This document shows positions 37,867-50,900 of a stretch of DNA of 64,000 nt, piece by piece; position 1 is the first letter of the stretch; the number at the start of each line of letters is the position of its first letter. The DNA comes from Sinonovacula constricta (Eukaryota; Mollusca; Bivalvia; Cardiida; Solecurtidae), in NCBI GenBank assembly GCA_007844125.1, contig CM017573.1:11421940-11485939 (forward strand), given 5' to 3'. The translations under genes and the position numbers were made by a program. Under the pieces are notes generated by a model, which worked only from the letters and a program-made list of their open reading frames with translations, made no database searches and was not told the DNA's origin.

Positions 37867-40025
37867 TCTTTGTCTCACATTTTAACAAACTTAAACCTGT
37901 TTTGTCAAGTAGATAAAAGACATGTTCTGGTTCTATTACTTCACAGAAAATAAGTCGACTCAGTCAATGGAGCCAACCATTGTCATAAAGAAAAGTAACT
38001 TGATATATTAGAAACGATTCAGAAATTATGTATAGCGTATGTCTAATGGACACGACTAGTTTTGAGCTGGTATTGTTTCTGTTAATTACACTTGGTGTGG
38101 ATGCTGATCAATAATAATACTGTACTAAAATACTAAACATGATCACTAAGCGATGCCAAGAAGCTACAAATGGCAACCTATTGCCAAATTTTACGCATTC
38201 CATCAAGGGCACAACGCTTCAGCGCGGACGTTAATAAAAAAGAAGTAGGATCACATTTAGGGATTTGCTCACTTATATTTAGTTATAAGTTTATAAGCCT
38301 TTCTAGATACCCCAAATCAACACAAGACTTAATAATGCTATAACTAACTGCACATGTCAATAATCCTTAAGAAAGTCCTTAAGAAATTCGATAAAGAAGA
38401 CATTGTTTACTGTTTACATCAAACTGTAAATGCAATACGGTTGACTTGTCTTTGCGTAAACCCCATTTTGCAAGCTACAATAATAGTATTTCAACATCCG
38501 GTGGATTTGGAGATTCTTTGAGTGTAACTTTACATTTGCATGTGTGTGTAAACGATTAGCTGCATGCAAACCCACTTTTAATAGTACTTTTTATTGTTGA
38601 AGATCGGACCTGTATCTTTCGTAAAGTGTTACAGTTTATTGAAGAAAACCTAATATATATATATTCATGATGAGCTTGGGATTTTAGGATGGTAAGTGTT
38701 CGTTTTTATATTCGTAGCAACGAATGACCCAATGAACATGCACGTGACATCAACGCATCCTCCAAATGAGGTAAAAAAAGATTCGTCAATATCAAGATGC
38801 TTGAATTTCCACGCGGTTTGGAACTTAATGTCGTTAAGGTTAAACGGCAACTGTATCGATCCGTATAGAGGCTAGAGCACAACGCTCAATGGTGGCGACG
38901 ACCAAACAAACAAACAAAAAAAAACAGAAACAAAAAAGGGCGACTTACAAATAAATAAATAAGTGAAATTACCTTAACATGGCATCAACGATCTTAGGCA
39001 AGCACGAATAATATTCACAAAATAAACAAAATAATAACAACTAATCGACAGAAAACATACCTTTGTGACAGTTATCAGTTCTTATTGTCGGTTGTCATAT
39101 TAAATCAAGACGACAGTAGAGTCCGTGTGCTTTCTACAGTTAGTGATTTGTCACATTGACGCTTCGAGGTTGAAAGGAGTTGTGAATTATTAAAGACGCA
39201 CTGGAACGCGACGCCCATATATGGAATACTTAATGAGATTTATGCATTGGCAAGTCTGTTATGCGGACGTTCATGAACCAGATAAAATTCAAAAGGCGTT
39301 CTAATATTTAATATTTTGTTTAATGTTTATTGTTTATATGCCTATAACGTTCATTCAAATAGACACAAACATGAATTTTAAGTATATTTCTTTTGTATTA
39401 GTTGAAGTTGTTAACCTTGAATGTAAATAAAAATGCATTCTAGATACGCGCTTGGATGTTAATACTTACATACATGTTCGTTATCAACTAGGAATGCTTA
39501 AAGATTTGTCTTTCGATATATACAAATTGAGAGTACCTGTTGCTTTATTGCTTTTTTATTGCTTTTTTAAAACAAATATGCCAATGCATGGTAAGATAGT
39601 ATTTGCTAATTAACAATGGCGTGTACATTAATTAGAACATTTACCAGATGAGGACATAAATGTATTTCAAAAATATACTGGACTATTACCATGACAGACC
39701 AACTTAATTGGATGAGTAGAGTTTTACGGTTTTTATTTTGCTTCATGGATTGGTACACAAAAATGACAGAGCCGAGGAATAAAGTTGCTTGAAATATTGT
39801 GTCCAGTGTACAATATATGGTTCAGATAAAGAAACAGATATACTGCTGTTAGATATTCAAACTTGGCTTTTGGTTCAGAGGAATACTATTACAGCATGCT
39901 GCGGTTGCTGTGACCTCATCGTCAAAGGATACTTTTTCCAGTGGTTCGCAAACTGTTCCAGCTTCATTTAAGGCAAAGCCTATATGTTTTAATGAAAGTA
40001 CAGCTTGTATGTGTTTTAATTATAA

Positions 40026-40366
40026 CTGAAATTGAAGACTGTCCGAAGAATACGTCTTTTTGAGCAAGAGGTTGTACGTATAAGTGTCGAAATGACAAGA
40101 GGTGGTGATGGAGTTTCAGATGTTTTCTTGAAAGATATATCTTTACCATGATTCCATTAGTTAAAAAGAAGAATGATGGACAGCCTGGTTTGGCTGTTGG
40201 ATCCTTGGATTACTGAACTGCGTAATGTAGACTGCCCTGGTATGTATGTTGATGAGTTTAATGAAAGGTGTAGATTGCATCCTGCTGCAAAGGAATATTC
40301 TTCTTTGAATAAAATATGATCAGACACAAGTAAACGATTTGGACCCTTTTCATTACCTCATCACAG
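40026..40366 (+). pseudogene. Broken reading frame inside the A-only segment
   Basis: A single frame of 113 codons is interrupted by three stops. It reads KTVRRIRLFEQEVVRISVEM, then GGDGVSDVFLKDISLP, stops, then MMDSLVWLLDPWITELRNVD and NERCRLHPAAKEYSSLNKI. It ends at a possible donor (CACAG then GTAGAG). Not recognised. It belongs to the 790-bp piece absent from copy B. Confidence 0.35.
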
Positions 40367-40545
40367 GTAGAGTATATATTGCAGATTACTTTCTTTATAG
40401 TATTATTGTTGCATACTTGTAATTATTGACAAGTAGACCAGCAGTTGTGTCCGCAGTAGTGATGTGTGCACCTACAGGAACAGTAGCTCGATGTCATATC
40501 TACTACAATTCATATTCTGGTGAAATACCAGTTAGCAAGTATTAA

Positions 40546-41240
40546 GTGTTCTTGCATGGTTCATACTTTCAAAAAGACGAGCTCGGTCCATTGCGACGCA
40601 TATCAGTAGAAGATTGTCAGATATACACGCGTGATAAGATACATTTTAGAGTATTGAATGTTATTGTTGTTGGTGAGGTTTATTTCCAGTTGCGTCAAAT
40701 ATCTGGACGGTTTGCTTTCACCAACATACCGTGGCCGTTGTTTGAGTTTATCTTCCTTGAGCGACAAATGCGGCAATATAAGGATCATCCAGGGTATGTG
40801 CGTATGCTGAATCGTGCAAGACAACTACAGACGATCTCTTATTACTGATACAGCGGCTTAATTTGCTCCTGAATTGGTCGAATATGGTGTACATTTTTTT
40901 GTATTACGTTCTGATGTTGCTGATCACAATACTAGGAAATAAGCTAAGCTGTGTTCGACAATATCTGCCATTCACTTTTTAGGTCATTATGAAGTCAGGT
41001 TCAAATGTACCAGATGAAGCTACCATAAATTACATATTAAATATTGTGAATCGTGCAATTCATTTATTTGTGTATACACCATCATGGTTTGTTGATTCTC
41101 TAAATTTGTCGTCTTGGTGATTCCTCAGTAGGCACAGTTTTGAAAACAAGAGGCTGTCATTATATGCCAACTGAATTTGGATATGTTTTCATGGAAAAAG
41201 CATCGTATTGGTTTGTGCAATCCACAAGGTTCAAAGATTG
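40546..41240 (+). pseudogene. Decayed protein-coding remnant (copy A)
   Basis: The longest frame (40546-40848) includes LFEFIFLERQMRQYKDHPGY then VRMLNRARQLQT. After frame shifts it continues as FVLRSDVADHNTR, INYILNIVNRAIHLFVYTP and CRLGDSSVGTVLKTRGCHYM. Copy B (56.38-56.92 kb) keeps VADHNASELAKLCWTISVIH and CRIGDSSVGRVLKTRGCH with different breaks. The shared peptide with independent lesions shows a real former gene, now dead in both copies. No family assigned. Confidence 0.45.
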
Positions 41241-42531
41241 TCTAGTTACGCAATTAATTTGGGAACTTTTGGGGAGCGTTTTTAAGAAAGGCTAGTTGTC
41301 AACAATTGAAATCTAACCACAAACATGGGTATAGAAGAATATGAAAGGTTACGCACATGTCAGTAACTTATTTTACCATAGAAGAGTGTCCATTGCATGT
41401 ACTTTGTTCAGCGTTCAACAAACGATGGAAGGACATGGTAAGAGTCAACTAAACATGTCTGTCAGTCCAGTTAATAGTACAAGTTAAATGGATAGATCAA
41501 GAAGCGTATACTTAGTGGCCCACATTCCGGTGTTCATTAATTTTATTTTTATGTAATTTGTAAATATGTAAGTTCCTGCATATCTGCACATCTGTAAAGT
41601 AGACAAAAGCCTCGGCAACCTAAAAGATCCAAATAAGATTAAACAGAACAGCCCAGGCGATGACGTATAATAAGAACAAGTTAATAACGCCATATGACGC
41701 AATTCTAACGACGTAATATGTCAGATATGGCAAACTGTTCAATTGGCAAAACACACAATGGAAACCATCCGAATTAACAAAACAAAAGTAGTATTGTGAC
41801 GATAGGCGAATTGGTAATGAAATTAAAACAGCATGGTATTAAAATGCCAAGTATAATGGTTTTAGTTATAAAAAATAAAAAGCATCGCATTATCATAGTG
41901 TTGGAAATTGTAAAAAGGAGCAGTAACGCTCACTGGACAAGTGCTGAAGAAATCGGTTAAGCTAACTACCTTCGAGGGAAAAAGTATTTCGATGATTTTT
42001 AACATCATGCCCTTCACCATGATGTATAGAATTAAACTCGTGTCATTGTTCAAGTTATTTCTTAAATTCCAGTGCTACTGTATTAAACAGTAAAGCTTTG
42101 TAATTTTAAGATAATATCTTACTTACATATGCAAATTTATCCTAATTGTATTTATTTATTAAGACGTGTTTACGTGTTGTAGCATTAATGGCATGTAATA
42201 ACATTAATTGCAGGAATCCATGACGGTGTTTAATAATATTCAGTTAATACTTATTATACATACATAACGCCATTTAGAAGACACCGCTCTTAAATGTTAT
42301 ACTGTCTGTATCAAATGTAACTATGTATTAGGGCCAGAGACCTTATATTAGGTAAAAAAACAACATTGTGTATTGATTGTATAGGCAGGGAAGCAAATAA
42401 AATCGTAATGTTTTAGCAAATACAGTTGTTTTCCTCGCTTGTAATACTATTCACACAACTTGTAAAGTGTATGTAGATCCATTTACGGTGCCTCCAGTAG
42501 CCATGAAGTTTGAGGATAGACTGTAGTAAGA

Positions 42532-42600
42532 TGCCCGATGATCAAAGACGAGAGTTGCTAGGTGAAGGTGACCCCATTCGAAGGACATCTAGGGAAAGAT
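42532..42600 (+). pseudogene. Conserved short frame MPDDQRRELLGEGDPIRRT (copy A)
   Basis: ATG followed by 22 codons then a stop. Copy B (59.14-59.21 kb) reads MPGDHRQELLGEGDPIRRTC from the matching ATG and stays open longer. Function unknown. Confidence 0.3.
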
Positions 42601-43065
42601 AATATCTCTATTTTATTTAAATAAATACCCAATACAGAGTCTTAACTTGGCACATTTCATTTAACGAATATAAGTTTATTGTTTCACGCAGAACTTCCTA
42701 ACACTTTGTAATTATGAATACACAATGAAAACCACAATTATCTAATATTTAATAACATCAAAGGGTCGTTTGTGTTTAATAATCCCGACAATGTAAGTAT
42801 AACACTAATAAAGTATATTTACACACTTTCTTACGTCAAAATATTCGTCAGCACAAGGTGCAGTTCTAGAATAGAAGGCATAACCAGAGTAAGCTGAAAT
42901 CGAGACATATTTGTTTGATCACCTTGTGTTTTACCAGTTAAATATTTGCTTAAAATAAATGATTAAATTAAGTTAATTGCATGACCGAATGACTGTATGG
43001 GCTTCTACTAATGCAATGAAAGGTCCCGTCATTTTCCCTTTACGTGTATATTCTTATGTACCGAC

Positions 43066-43190
43066 TGTTTGGATCCCGATGCATCGTTTTATCACAAATG
43101 GTCAGATAACAATCAATTCCTTAAGAAGCAATAACGTTCCTGATTATGATTAAGTCGCATTTTAAAGAACACGGATACACGTGTTCACAC
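43066..43190 (+). pseudogene. Broken copy of the DPDASFYHKWSDN frame (copy A)
   Basis: It starts like the intact frame in copy B (60471-60668), DPDASFYHKWSDN, then loses frame by small deletions and an insertion of AT-rich bases. Not recognised. Confidence 0.35.
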
Positions 43191-44834
43191 CTTTACTACA
43201 GCTACAGAAATGTATAATAAATACGGAGCCAACGCTCTACTGATTCATCTACTGCGCAATGGGATGCAGATAACAGGTTTGCTCATATGAAATATGCATG
43301 CTTTGCTCTAGCTTTAGTCAACCCGCTAACCGAAAGCTATAAATGGCATCGACGAATGCCTATTGGCCGAACTTTGGCACAAAAATGATCTAAGGGTGTT
43401 CTTTAAGTGCAAGGTAAACAGTTTATTTGCTAAAGAGGGAGAACGACTCTGAGCTGGCGTGTTGCCGTTATATATCTCACTTTTTGGTAGTGACGCCAAA
43501 TAGAAAATAAATTATGCAGTAATCATTTTTTTAGTTTTAATCTTCGTAACCAATTAAAAGGTTTTACATTATTTACTTTAATATAGGCATAAACGTGTAT
43601 TTGTTATTATTGTTGTTGTTATGACGGGTAAGAAAAAATGACGAAAATAATGATTTTTGGGTTATAATTTTCGATATATTGTATTAAGAAACGTACAATG
43701 TATTTTAATTTTAAAGAACACACATAAAATCACGCACAGAACATATTCAATACAATAATAATTTGTATAATGGAACATATACCCGGCGTATACAGACCTA
43801 AAAACGCATATTGTGTGCATGTGTAGTTAATTGTCATGTCAAACTTTGCTAAGGATGAAGAAAAGCTAGCCTTTAAATTAATTTGAATAGCGGCATTGCC
43901 ATTTTTCTTTCATTGTCATTACAAAGAACATTTTAATTACTGTACTCATCATTAGTTGACACAATTATATATCATTAACTTAATCATGTATTACTCTCTT
44001 AATTTATTATTAACTTCACATATCTTTCACTTGTGTGCGGGTGCCCCGGGCTGCCAAGAGCGTGCAGACTTCGTACACATTGAATGAGAATGTTAATGTA
44101 TACCCTGTAACCATTGCATGTTCATGCTTTTTTAAAGTTTAGAATGCTTCTCTGTACTCCCTTCGATGGTCGGACTACATGTTAACACATTTATATTATC
44201 TCTTTGAAACAATACAGGACATTGCCAGAAATAGATTATTTAAACGACAGTAAAATCTTACTTCAGATGCAATGTTTATACAACATTTAAAAATACTCAC
44301 AATATATATAGGATTTTTGGTAAGTTTCGCCTAGATTTAGAAAGATGTAGAAAAATCATTTCAAGCGTTATCAAAATATATTGGATTGCGTTATATTTCT
44401 GAAAGAAAAACAATCACGCAGCGCTTTTTAACTTCATAAACTTGTTTTATAAATGCAAGAATGTGAGAATAACATAACATGTATTGCAGGAAAATGTAGA
44501 AATAACGGTTTTTGATTGGTTATTCCTTCATCAACATATATTGTCGCATAAAGCGAACAACAGCATCAACATGCTACGGAGTTATTGTGCCAGTATGCAT
44601 CAAGTATGTTTTGTTGTCCTTTCACCTCCATTTGACAACCGAGCCATCATATTTGTTTCTATAATTATTCATTCATGGCACCATTCACTAAAACAGAAAA
44701 TAAAAGAAGAAAACAGTCTTGCTCAAGGTCGGGAAATAGTTATATGTCAAAGACGACTCTGACCAGTATGTTATTACAATGAGTTAAACAAAATCAAATG
44801 AATAAAAAGAGTAATGTAACCGGTGTAAATTTAG

Positions 44835-44992
44835 AAAGAAGCATACTCTGTGAAGTATGTTCAACATGCTAAACAAACTTACGGCAAGCAGAAAGTATCA
44901 AATACAGCCTATTACAAGAACGTGGTATATCCAGAAAATATACCTGCTTATCTAGCAGAATTAATACCTAGAGAAAAGACTTCTAGCTAAAT
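44835..44992 (+). pseudogene. Exon-like frame in copy C
   Basis: After a TTTAG acceptor the frame reads KEAYSVKYVQHAKQTYGKQ, then KVSNTAYYKNVVYPENIPAY and LAELIPREKTSS, ending at TAA. Codon use looks coding, and the run is long for this AT content. No counterpart found in A or B. Family unknown. Confidence 0.38.
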
Positions 44993-45015
44993 TATATGAT
45001 TTGTGACATTTGTAA

Positions 45016-45112
45016 TGTTAAAGGTTAAAGGTATTGATTTCAATCTGCAAGCAAATACCATTGAAGTACTTTCCATGTTGTCTTTGAACTTCCAAGATGT
45101 TCATGTTTTACT
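45016..45112 (+). pseudogene. Second exon-like frame in copy C
   Basis: It reads LKVKGIDFNLQANTIEVLS then MLSLNFQDVHVLL and runs into a GTAAGT donor that overlaps its TAA. K-V-K-G-I-x-x-N followed by a small helix recalls the C-terminal part of protein-primed family-B DNA polymerases of Maverick-type elements, but this is a weak resemblance only. Confidence 0.3.
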
Positions 45113-45424
45113 GTAAGTTTAAGCGGAAAAGAGATACTTTAAATTAAATGCCTTATTGTGGTGTTAAAGGAAAGCAAGTATTCAGCAGAAACAGAACAAT
45201 ACATTGTATCAACTTAATGTTATATATGCACATTGGATAATTGACAAATTGCCGTAGGACATAGTAAGGTCTGCTAAACATATCTTTCAGTCCAGTTTAT
45301 CGAATAAGTTAAGTGGACAGATTTTGCTAACTAGGTGGACCACATTCAGGTGTTTGGTATTTTTTTTGTTCATATATACTGGTGTAATTTGTAAATATAT
45401 ATTAACATGCTTAAGTTCCTGCAC

Positions 45425-45555
45425 ATAAGTAGTAGTATTAGAGGTAGTTGTAGTATTAGTAGAAGTAATAGCAGTAATAATAATACTAGTAGTAGTGGCT
45501 GTAGTAGTAATAGAAGTAAAAGCAGTAGTAGCAGTAGTGGTTGTAGTAGTAGTAA

Positions 45556-45600
<45 letters not shown>

Positions 45601-45635
45601 AAGAAGTAATATCAGTAGTAGTAGTAGTAGTAGTG

Positions 45636-45673
<38 letters not shown>

Positions 45674-46231
45674 TGTAGTAGTAGTAGTAGTAGTAGTAGT
45701 AAAAAAAACAGTAGTAGTAGTAGTAGTAGTAGTAGAAGTAGTAGAAGTAGTAGCAGTAGTAGTAGCAGTTGTTGTAGTAGTTGTAGTAGTACTAGTAGTA
45801 GTAATAGTAGTAGTAGTAGAAGTAGTAGCAGTAATAGAAGTAGAAGAAGTAATAGCAGTAACAGTAGTAGTTGTTGTAGTAGTTGTTGTAGCAGTAGTAG
45901 ACGTACTAGTAGTAGAGGTAATAACAGTAGTAGAAGAAGAAGTAATAGAAGTAGAAGTAACTGTAGTAGTAGTAGTAGTAGTAGAAGTAGTAGTAGTAGT
46001 AGAAGTAATAGCAGGAATAGCAGTAGTAGCAGTTGTAGTAGTTGTAATAGTAGTGGTAGTAGTAATAGTAATAATAGTAGAAGTAATAGCAGTAGTAGTA
46101 GTAGTAGAAGTAATAGTAGTAGCAGTAGTGGTAGTAGCAGTGATTGTAGTAGTAGTAGTAGAAGTAAAAGCAGCAGCAGTAGTAGTAGTAGTAATAGTAG
46201 TAGTAGTAGTAGTACAAGTAAAAGCAGAAGC

Positions 46232-46265
<34 letters not shown>

Positions 46266-46813
46266 AAAGCAGTAGTAGTATTAGTAGTAGTAATAGTAGT
46301 AGTAGTAGTAGTAGTAGTAGTAGAAGTAGTAGCAGTAGTAGTAGCAGTTGTTGTAGTAGTTGTAGTAGTACTAGTAGTAGTAATAGTAGTAGTAGTAGAA
46401 GTAGTAGCAGTAATAGAAGTAGAAGAAGTAATAGCAGTAACAGTAGTAGTTGTTGTAGTAGTTGTTGTAGCAGTAGTAGACGTACTAGTAGTAGAGGTAA
46501 TAACAGTAGTAGAAGAAGAAGTAATAGAAGTAGAAGTAACTGTAGTAGTAGTAGTAGTAGTAGAAGTAGTAGTAGTAGTAGAAGTAATAGCAGGAATAGC
46601 AGTAGTAGCAGTTGTAGTAGTTGTAATAGTAGTGGTAGTAGTAATAGTAATAATAGTAGAAGTAATAGCAGTAGTAGTAGTAGTAGTAGAAGTAATAGTA
46701 GTAGCAGTAGTGGTAGTAGCAGTGATTGTAGTAGTAGTAGTAGAAGTAAAAGCAGCAGCAGTAGTAGTAGTAGTAATAGTAGTAGTAGTAGTAGTACAAG
46801 TAAAAGCAGAAGC

Positions 46814-46847
<34 letters not shown>

Positions 46848-46875
46848 AAAGCAGTAGTAGTATTAGTAGTAGTAA

Positions 46876-46932
<57 letters not shown>
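45425..46932. repeat. 1.5-kb TAG/AGT array with an internal 580-bp duplication
   Basis: An imperfect trinucleotide array (AGT with AGA, AGC, AAT and TGT variants). Two frames (poly-Ser and poly-Val) are open throughout because only the third frame contains TAG, so the 511-codon frame is not evidence of a protein. About 45735-46310 is repeated at 46312-46890 with period 579-582 (landmarks: GACGTACTAG at 45900 and 46479; GTGATTGTAG at 46140 and 46722). The two copies differ by about one 3-bp indel, so the duplication is very recent or an assembly effect. Confidence 0.95.
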
Positions 46933-46933
<1 letters not shown>

Positions 46934-46939
46934 TTATGT

Positions 46940-49900
46940 TAAAGTTTAAACTTATATGGTTGTAAAGCTGCATAGAGCCCTTCGCCACAAGTCATTTCAA
47001 TATATCAGAAACCTATACTAAAGTATAGATAACAGGTAAAGTTGGTGCTTGTGTAAACACATTTTGAAAATATCATTGTATAGTCATATTAAGTTCCTCA
47101 ATTTATGTTTATTCGTAACGTGTACAATTTTCCGGAAAATCCGCCGGTTTATAGATGACCTTACCAGAAAACTTATGTGACATACCTCCACAGTCCTGAC
47201 CTGCATCGTCTCATAGTTGACTGATGCAAATTTTCATTAAAACATATTTTCATTACATGTTCCAAGTGTCATAACTCTGGTATTTTTAGGAATTCATCGC
47301 TGGCTCTTTATCAATGTGTAGTCCTTGAATAGCCAAAACAGCTTAGTTACTGTCACTCTAGTAATCAGAGAAACGGTTTACAATCAGTCTACAATTTTAA
47401 GACACTTGTAACTGTGTTCGAAGAGCTAAGCATGCGTGTCTTGTTATATGCTGTTTGTAACTGCTGCTGTGTTCACTTCTCACTGGCAGTATGCACATTA
47501 CATGCGCTGATATGGTCTAAGGAGGAAAACTATGTTAACCAAGGTACTGTTGTCATTTGATAAGGCAGATGTCGTGTTTTGTTACAGGTGTAATCTTGAA
47601 CTCGTGACTTAATCATCGAAGATATAGCTAGGAGACGTATAGTCTTCAACAAATACATCAATTAAGCATATTGATATAGTGTGTTTAGCATTATGTGTTG
47701 ACTATTCAGTACAAATTTTCCACCTCCTCTAGTTTTACAGGCAAACAATATGTAAAGTATAATAATATTAGTTGGTTTATCTACACTGCATCGATAATAA
47801 ATGAGGACAGGCACATTCTTAAAAGCTGAAGCACATAGAAAATGTGTATGTCCTTGAGGCAAGTAAGGAGAAATTATCGTTAAGTTATGCTATGATAATA
47901 GTCAATGAGTATAGGCGAATGTCCTTGATGATATCAATTCAGACTTCGTTTGGAATCAAGGATAAGCAGACTCCAGGCTAAATTAGGCATTCAGAAAATA
48001 CTTAAATAAAATCATAAAAATCATAAAATGAACCAAATCATATGAACCTGCATGTGTTACACTTGTAGGGATATGTATATAATTTGAAAAAAATCAACTG
48101 TCTGTTTGCTTTTAATTGTGTAGAACTCTTATATGAGTTTTACTATTGCATTATTAAAATAGCTTAATTATTTAATCTTAATTTGTGTATTGTGTTTCTG
48201 TTGACATAAATGAATTACCAAATTGTGGCTTTCGCTGAACCGCATACGTAGTAAATTTGTGGATGTTGCTATGTTGTTGTCGATTTTGTGGTCACTGCAA
48301 TATCAGTTCGGGTGCCATGTCCTTATGTCTGTTCCTGTTTAAGTGTAATGCCACAATTGTCAAACATTGCTTCTTTGCTTTTGTTATTCATATTTTGTAC
48401 GTTATATGTTAACCTACTGTGTATTAAAAACAATCATTGGATCTGCGATTTAAACAATTATTATTCTTTCAAATCATTGAAAATGCAATGAATAGCTCGA
48501 TCAGCTCCGCAGTCAACGTCGTTAAATGTTTAAAGATGTCAACTTACTTCCCGCAATTGTGACCGAATCCTTATTGTCTGGAATGTTCAGCACACAGCAT
48601 AATATATCTGGCAGATGGTGTTTTATTAAGTACAAAGTCAATTTAACCTATAGTCAATGTAAAAACAACCACAGCACTATCAACTAAGACAGAGGTAAAA
48701 TTAACTGGGACTGATTGTCTCGCACGTTGTCACTTGAAGTGAAACTCCATGGGGATATATGTCAGACAGCTAGGAGTAGACAACACGTGTGCTTGGGCCA
48801 TGAATTAGGCCCCCCACTGAAAATAAGCTACATGTGCGAGGAAGTTTAGTCGAAGGAGATATAACATGTGCATTGCCAGGTTAACCTAACCGGAAGATCT
48901 TAACCGGTCAATCGTTTCAAGCACACGTTAACCGATTGATATTGTGAGTATATTATATAGGTTTAAGATACGTTCAATTGATAAAGACAATATAAACAAG
49001 AAAGCTTATATTATATTACAATGTCAATCATATTATTGACATTGACGAAAAGCTCGAGTTTAGGAATGCATAAATAAAATCTTTGACACTTATGCTGTGC
49101 TCATTGTGTGTTCAAAGCCATAACATATGACTAGCTGTACTTGATTTATTCTAGGATGCTCTCTCCCTCAAATTGTTTTCTTGTACTAACGACTAAAACT
49201 GTGAGCAATTACGACGTTTTGGTAATAAGGATCGTTTTTTTCCCCAGCACGTCTGTTCCAACGATGGGATGGTCCTTGAGGTGTGTTTTCTAATGTATCT
49301 ATTAATAAACTTAGCTTTTGCAAACCTGAAGCTTTTCCTGAAATTTCGCAGTGACAATGTTTTTTTTTCTGAAATGCAATGCCATTATAAAAATATGTTC
49401 AGGTGGTATCCGACAGTTTGGGATACTTTTTTCTCAAACAAGAAAATAAAACTTTGCTGCCCCAAAACAGATCCCGAGAAATGATTTCATTGATAACATG
49501 CTTCTATGTGAAGCAATACACCCCACTCGTGATAAAAATAGCGTTCTTCTTATCTGAGCCGTGCGCACAATATGTTATCTTTACTAAGAAAACCGCATGA
49601 CCACGTAATTAGCATCCATGTTATCCGCTGTGACAGTAATTGTCACCCTGAGTATTAAACTATCTGATAAGAAGGAGAAATTAAAGCGATTTATTACACG
49701 ATTTGTATTGACATACAATTTATATAGTGTTCAGAATTTCCGTTCTTAGCCTATCATTTTGACTAACATAACATTTCTTACATAACTTAATTGCATATAG
49801 TTTCTTAAATTTGCCTCAAATAAGGGTAAGGCATTGTAACATGAATATGATATAGGAATATTGTCGAATACCAACTTTATTGGCTGATAATTGGGGCCAA

Positions 49901-50900
49901 ATCGACCTACCTTCAAATGTAGGATAAAACTTAATCCACCTGTCATTCACACTAAGTGGGAAGCTTAATCGACAGTAGCCTTGTACACATACAATGCATC
50001 ATACACATGTCAACATATATAGCACTAAAGTGAAATGGTAAACTTTCCGATGAACCCCTTGGTTAAAAATCAATAATGTTCTCAACTGGGGTCTCAGAGA
50101 GTTCATTAGAATGCAGCATCGTGACTATGTTCCTGTATTTAAGATAGAAAAAAATATTAATACGGTAATATATGCTTGAAAAAAAAAACGTTAAAGTAAT
50201 CTGCACATACTGTTGTGGGTCTGTTTATATGCTGCCACCACTTGTGGAAATCTCGGCAGGTTCGGGGTTGTTGTGTCATGACGAGTGGACTGTACATGAC
50301 AATAGCCGATACAGCCGCCCGCCAATCAGTTTTTATTTTTACATACGTCGATGTAAGGCGGCACAGAGCACATTAACAACTGCACAGGTGCAACGTGTAA
50401 CATATGCAAAAAAAGAACTCGATTGATAATTGAAGTGTGATGTTTGTGATTTAGGTGTTGTCAGTTGCATGGGTACTTGGGTCCAAAGTCTAGTGCCACC
50501 ATTGTAGAAAAAGCTCGGGCAATCACGTCTGTTCTGTATTAAGGGATATGGTACCATACTACTGAAGCATCTTAGTCGCAAAGTATATATTATCTTGTGG
50601 AATCGAGGTGCAATGGCGTTTCTGATTCACAGGGATGTCCATAACGTGGTGCAACATAAGCAACTTTGCATGTTGTTGGCGTTATTCCAAGAAGCGCATG
50701 CCAACGTTGCAAATCACCTGCCTAACGCTACTAGTCGTTCAGTAAATATCAGTTAACAATTATGCCGTATGCTGTTGAACTGATTCCAATGTATTAATGC
50801 AGCCGTGCGTATCATACAAATGGCGTATTTTTTGAAATATGTGTCTTTAATTAGACTAAAGTATGAGTTTATGCAGATTGTGTTCCAAACACAACAAAAC
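46940..50900. other. No gene recognised
   Basis: A 4-kb stretch of AT-rich DNA. Frames at 47662-47862, 48288-48491, 49269-49600 and 50172-50426 are short and unsupported. The segment 50530-50720 (GGGATATGGTACCATAC onward) has higher GC and may be a repeat fragment. Confidence 0.4.

Larger units (their letters stand above)
35935..43900 (+). repeat. Segmental duplication, copy A
   Basis: This aligns in the same order and orientation with 50.9-61.3 kb. Anchor pairs (A/B): 35940/50930 (AAGACAAGCGTCTA), 37130/52505 (TTACTATTTAAGCC), 38050/53500 (TTTTGAGCTGGTATTGTTTC), 38240/54100 (AGAAGTAGGATCACATTTAG), 39180/55560, 41130/56780 (GTTTTGAAAACAAGAGGCTG), 42550/59160 (GTGACCCCATTCGAAGGACA), 43070/60470 (CCGATGCATCGTTTTATCAC) and 43850/61250. 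Offsets grow from about 15.0 to 17.4 kb through indels. Copy A has about 790 bp (39722-40506) that B lacks. Identity looks like 75-90%, so the duplication is old. Confidence 0.9.
43930..45420 (+). repeat. Truncated third copy (C) of the duplicated block
   Basis: It begins where copy A ends. 43940-44060 resembles 52105-52230 (TGTACTCATC..TTGACA, then GTGCCC.GGGCTG). 45250-45420 clearly matches 41430-41585 and 57110-57255 (AACATRTCTKTCAGTCCAGTT, later GTAATTTGTAAATAT and TTAAGTTCCTGCA). The middle holds coding-like frames not seen in A or B. It stops abruptly at the TAG array. Confidence 0.6.

Noticed and set aside
45407..46949. Open frames of 511 (poly-Ser) and 484 (poly-Val) codons
   Set aside because: Both arise because the TAG triplet array has stops in only one frame; there is no start context, non-repetitive sequence or splice support.
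50172..50426. 84-codon frame with CTYCCGSVYMLPPL
   Set aside because: No homology recognised, overlapping frames are similar in length, and no splice or start evidence.
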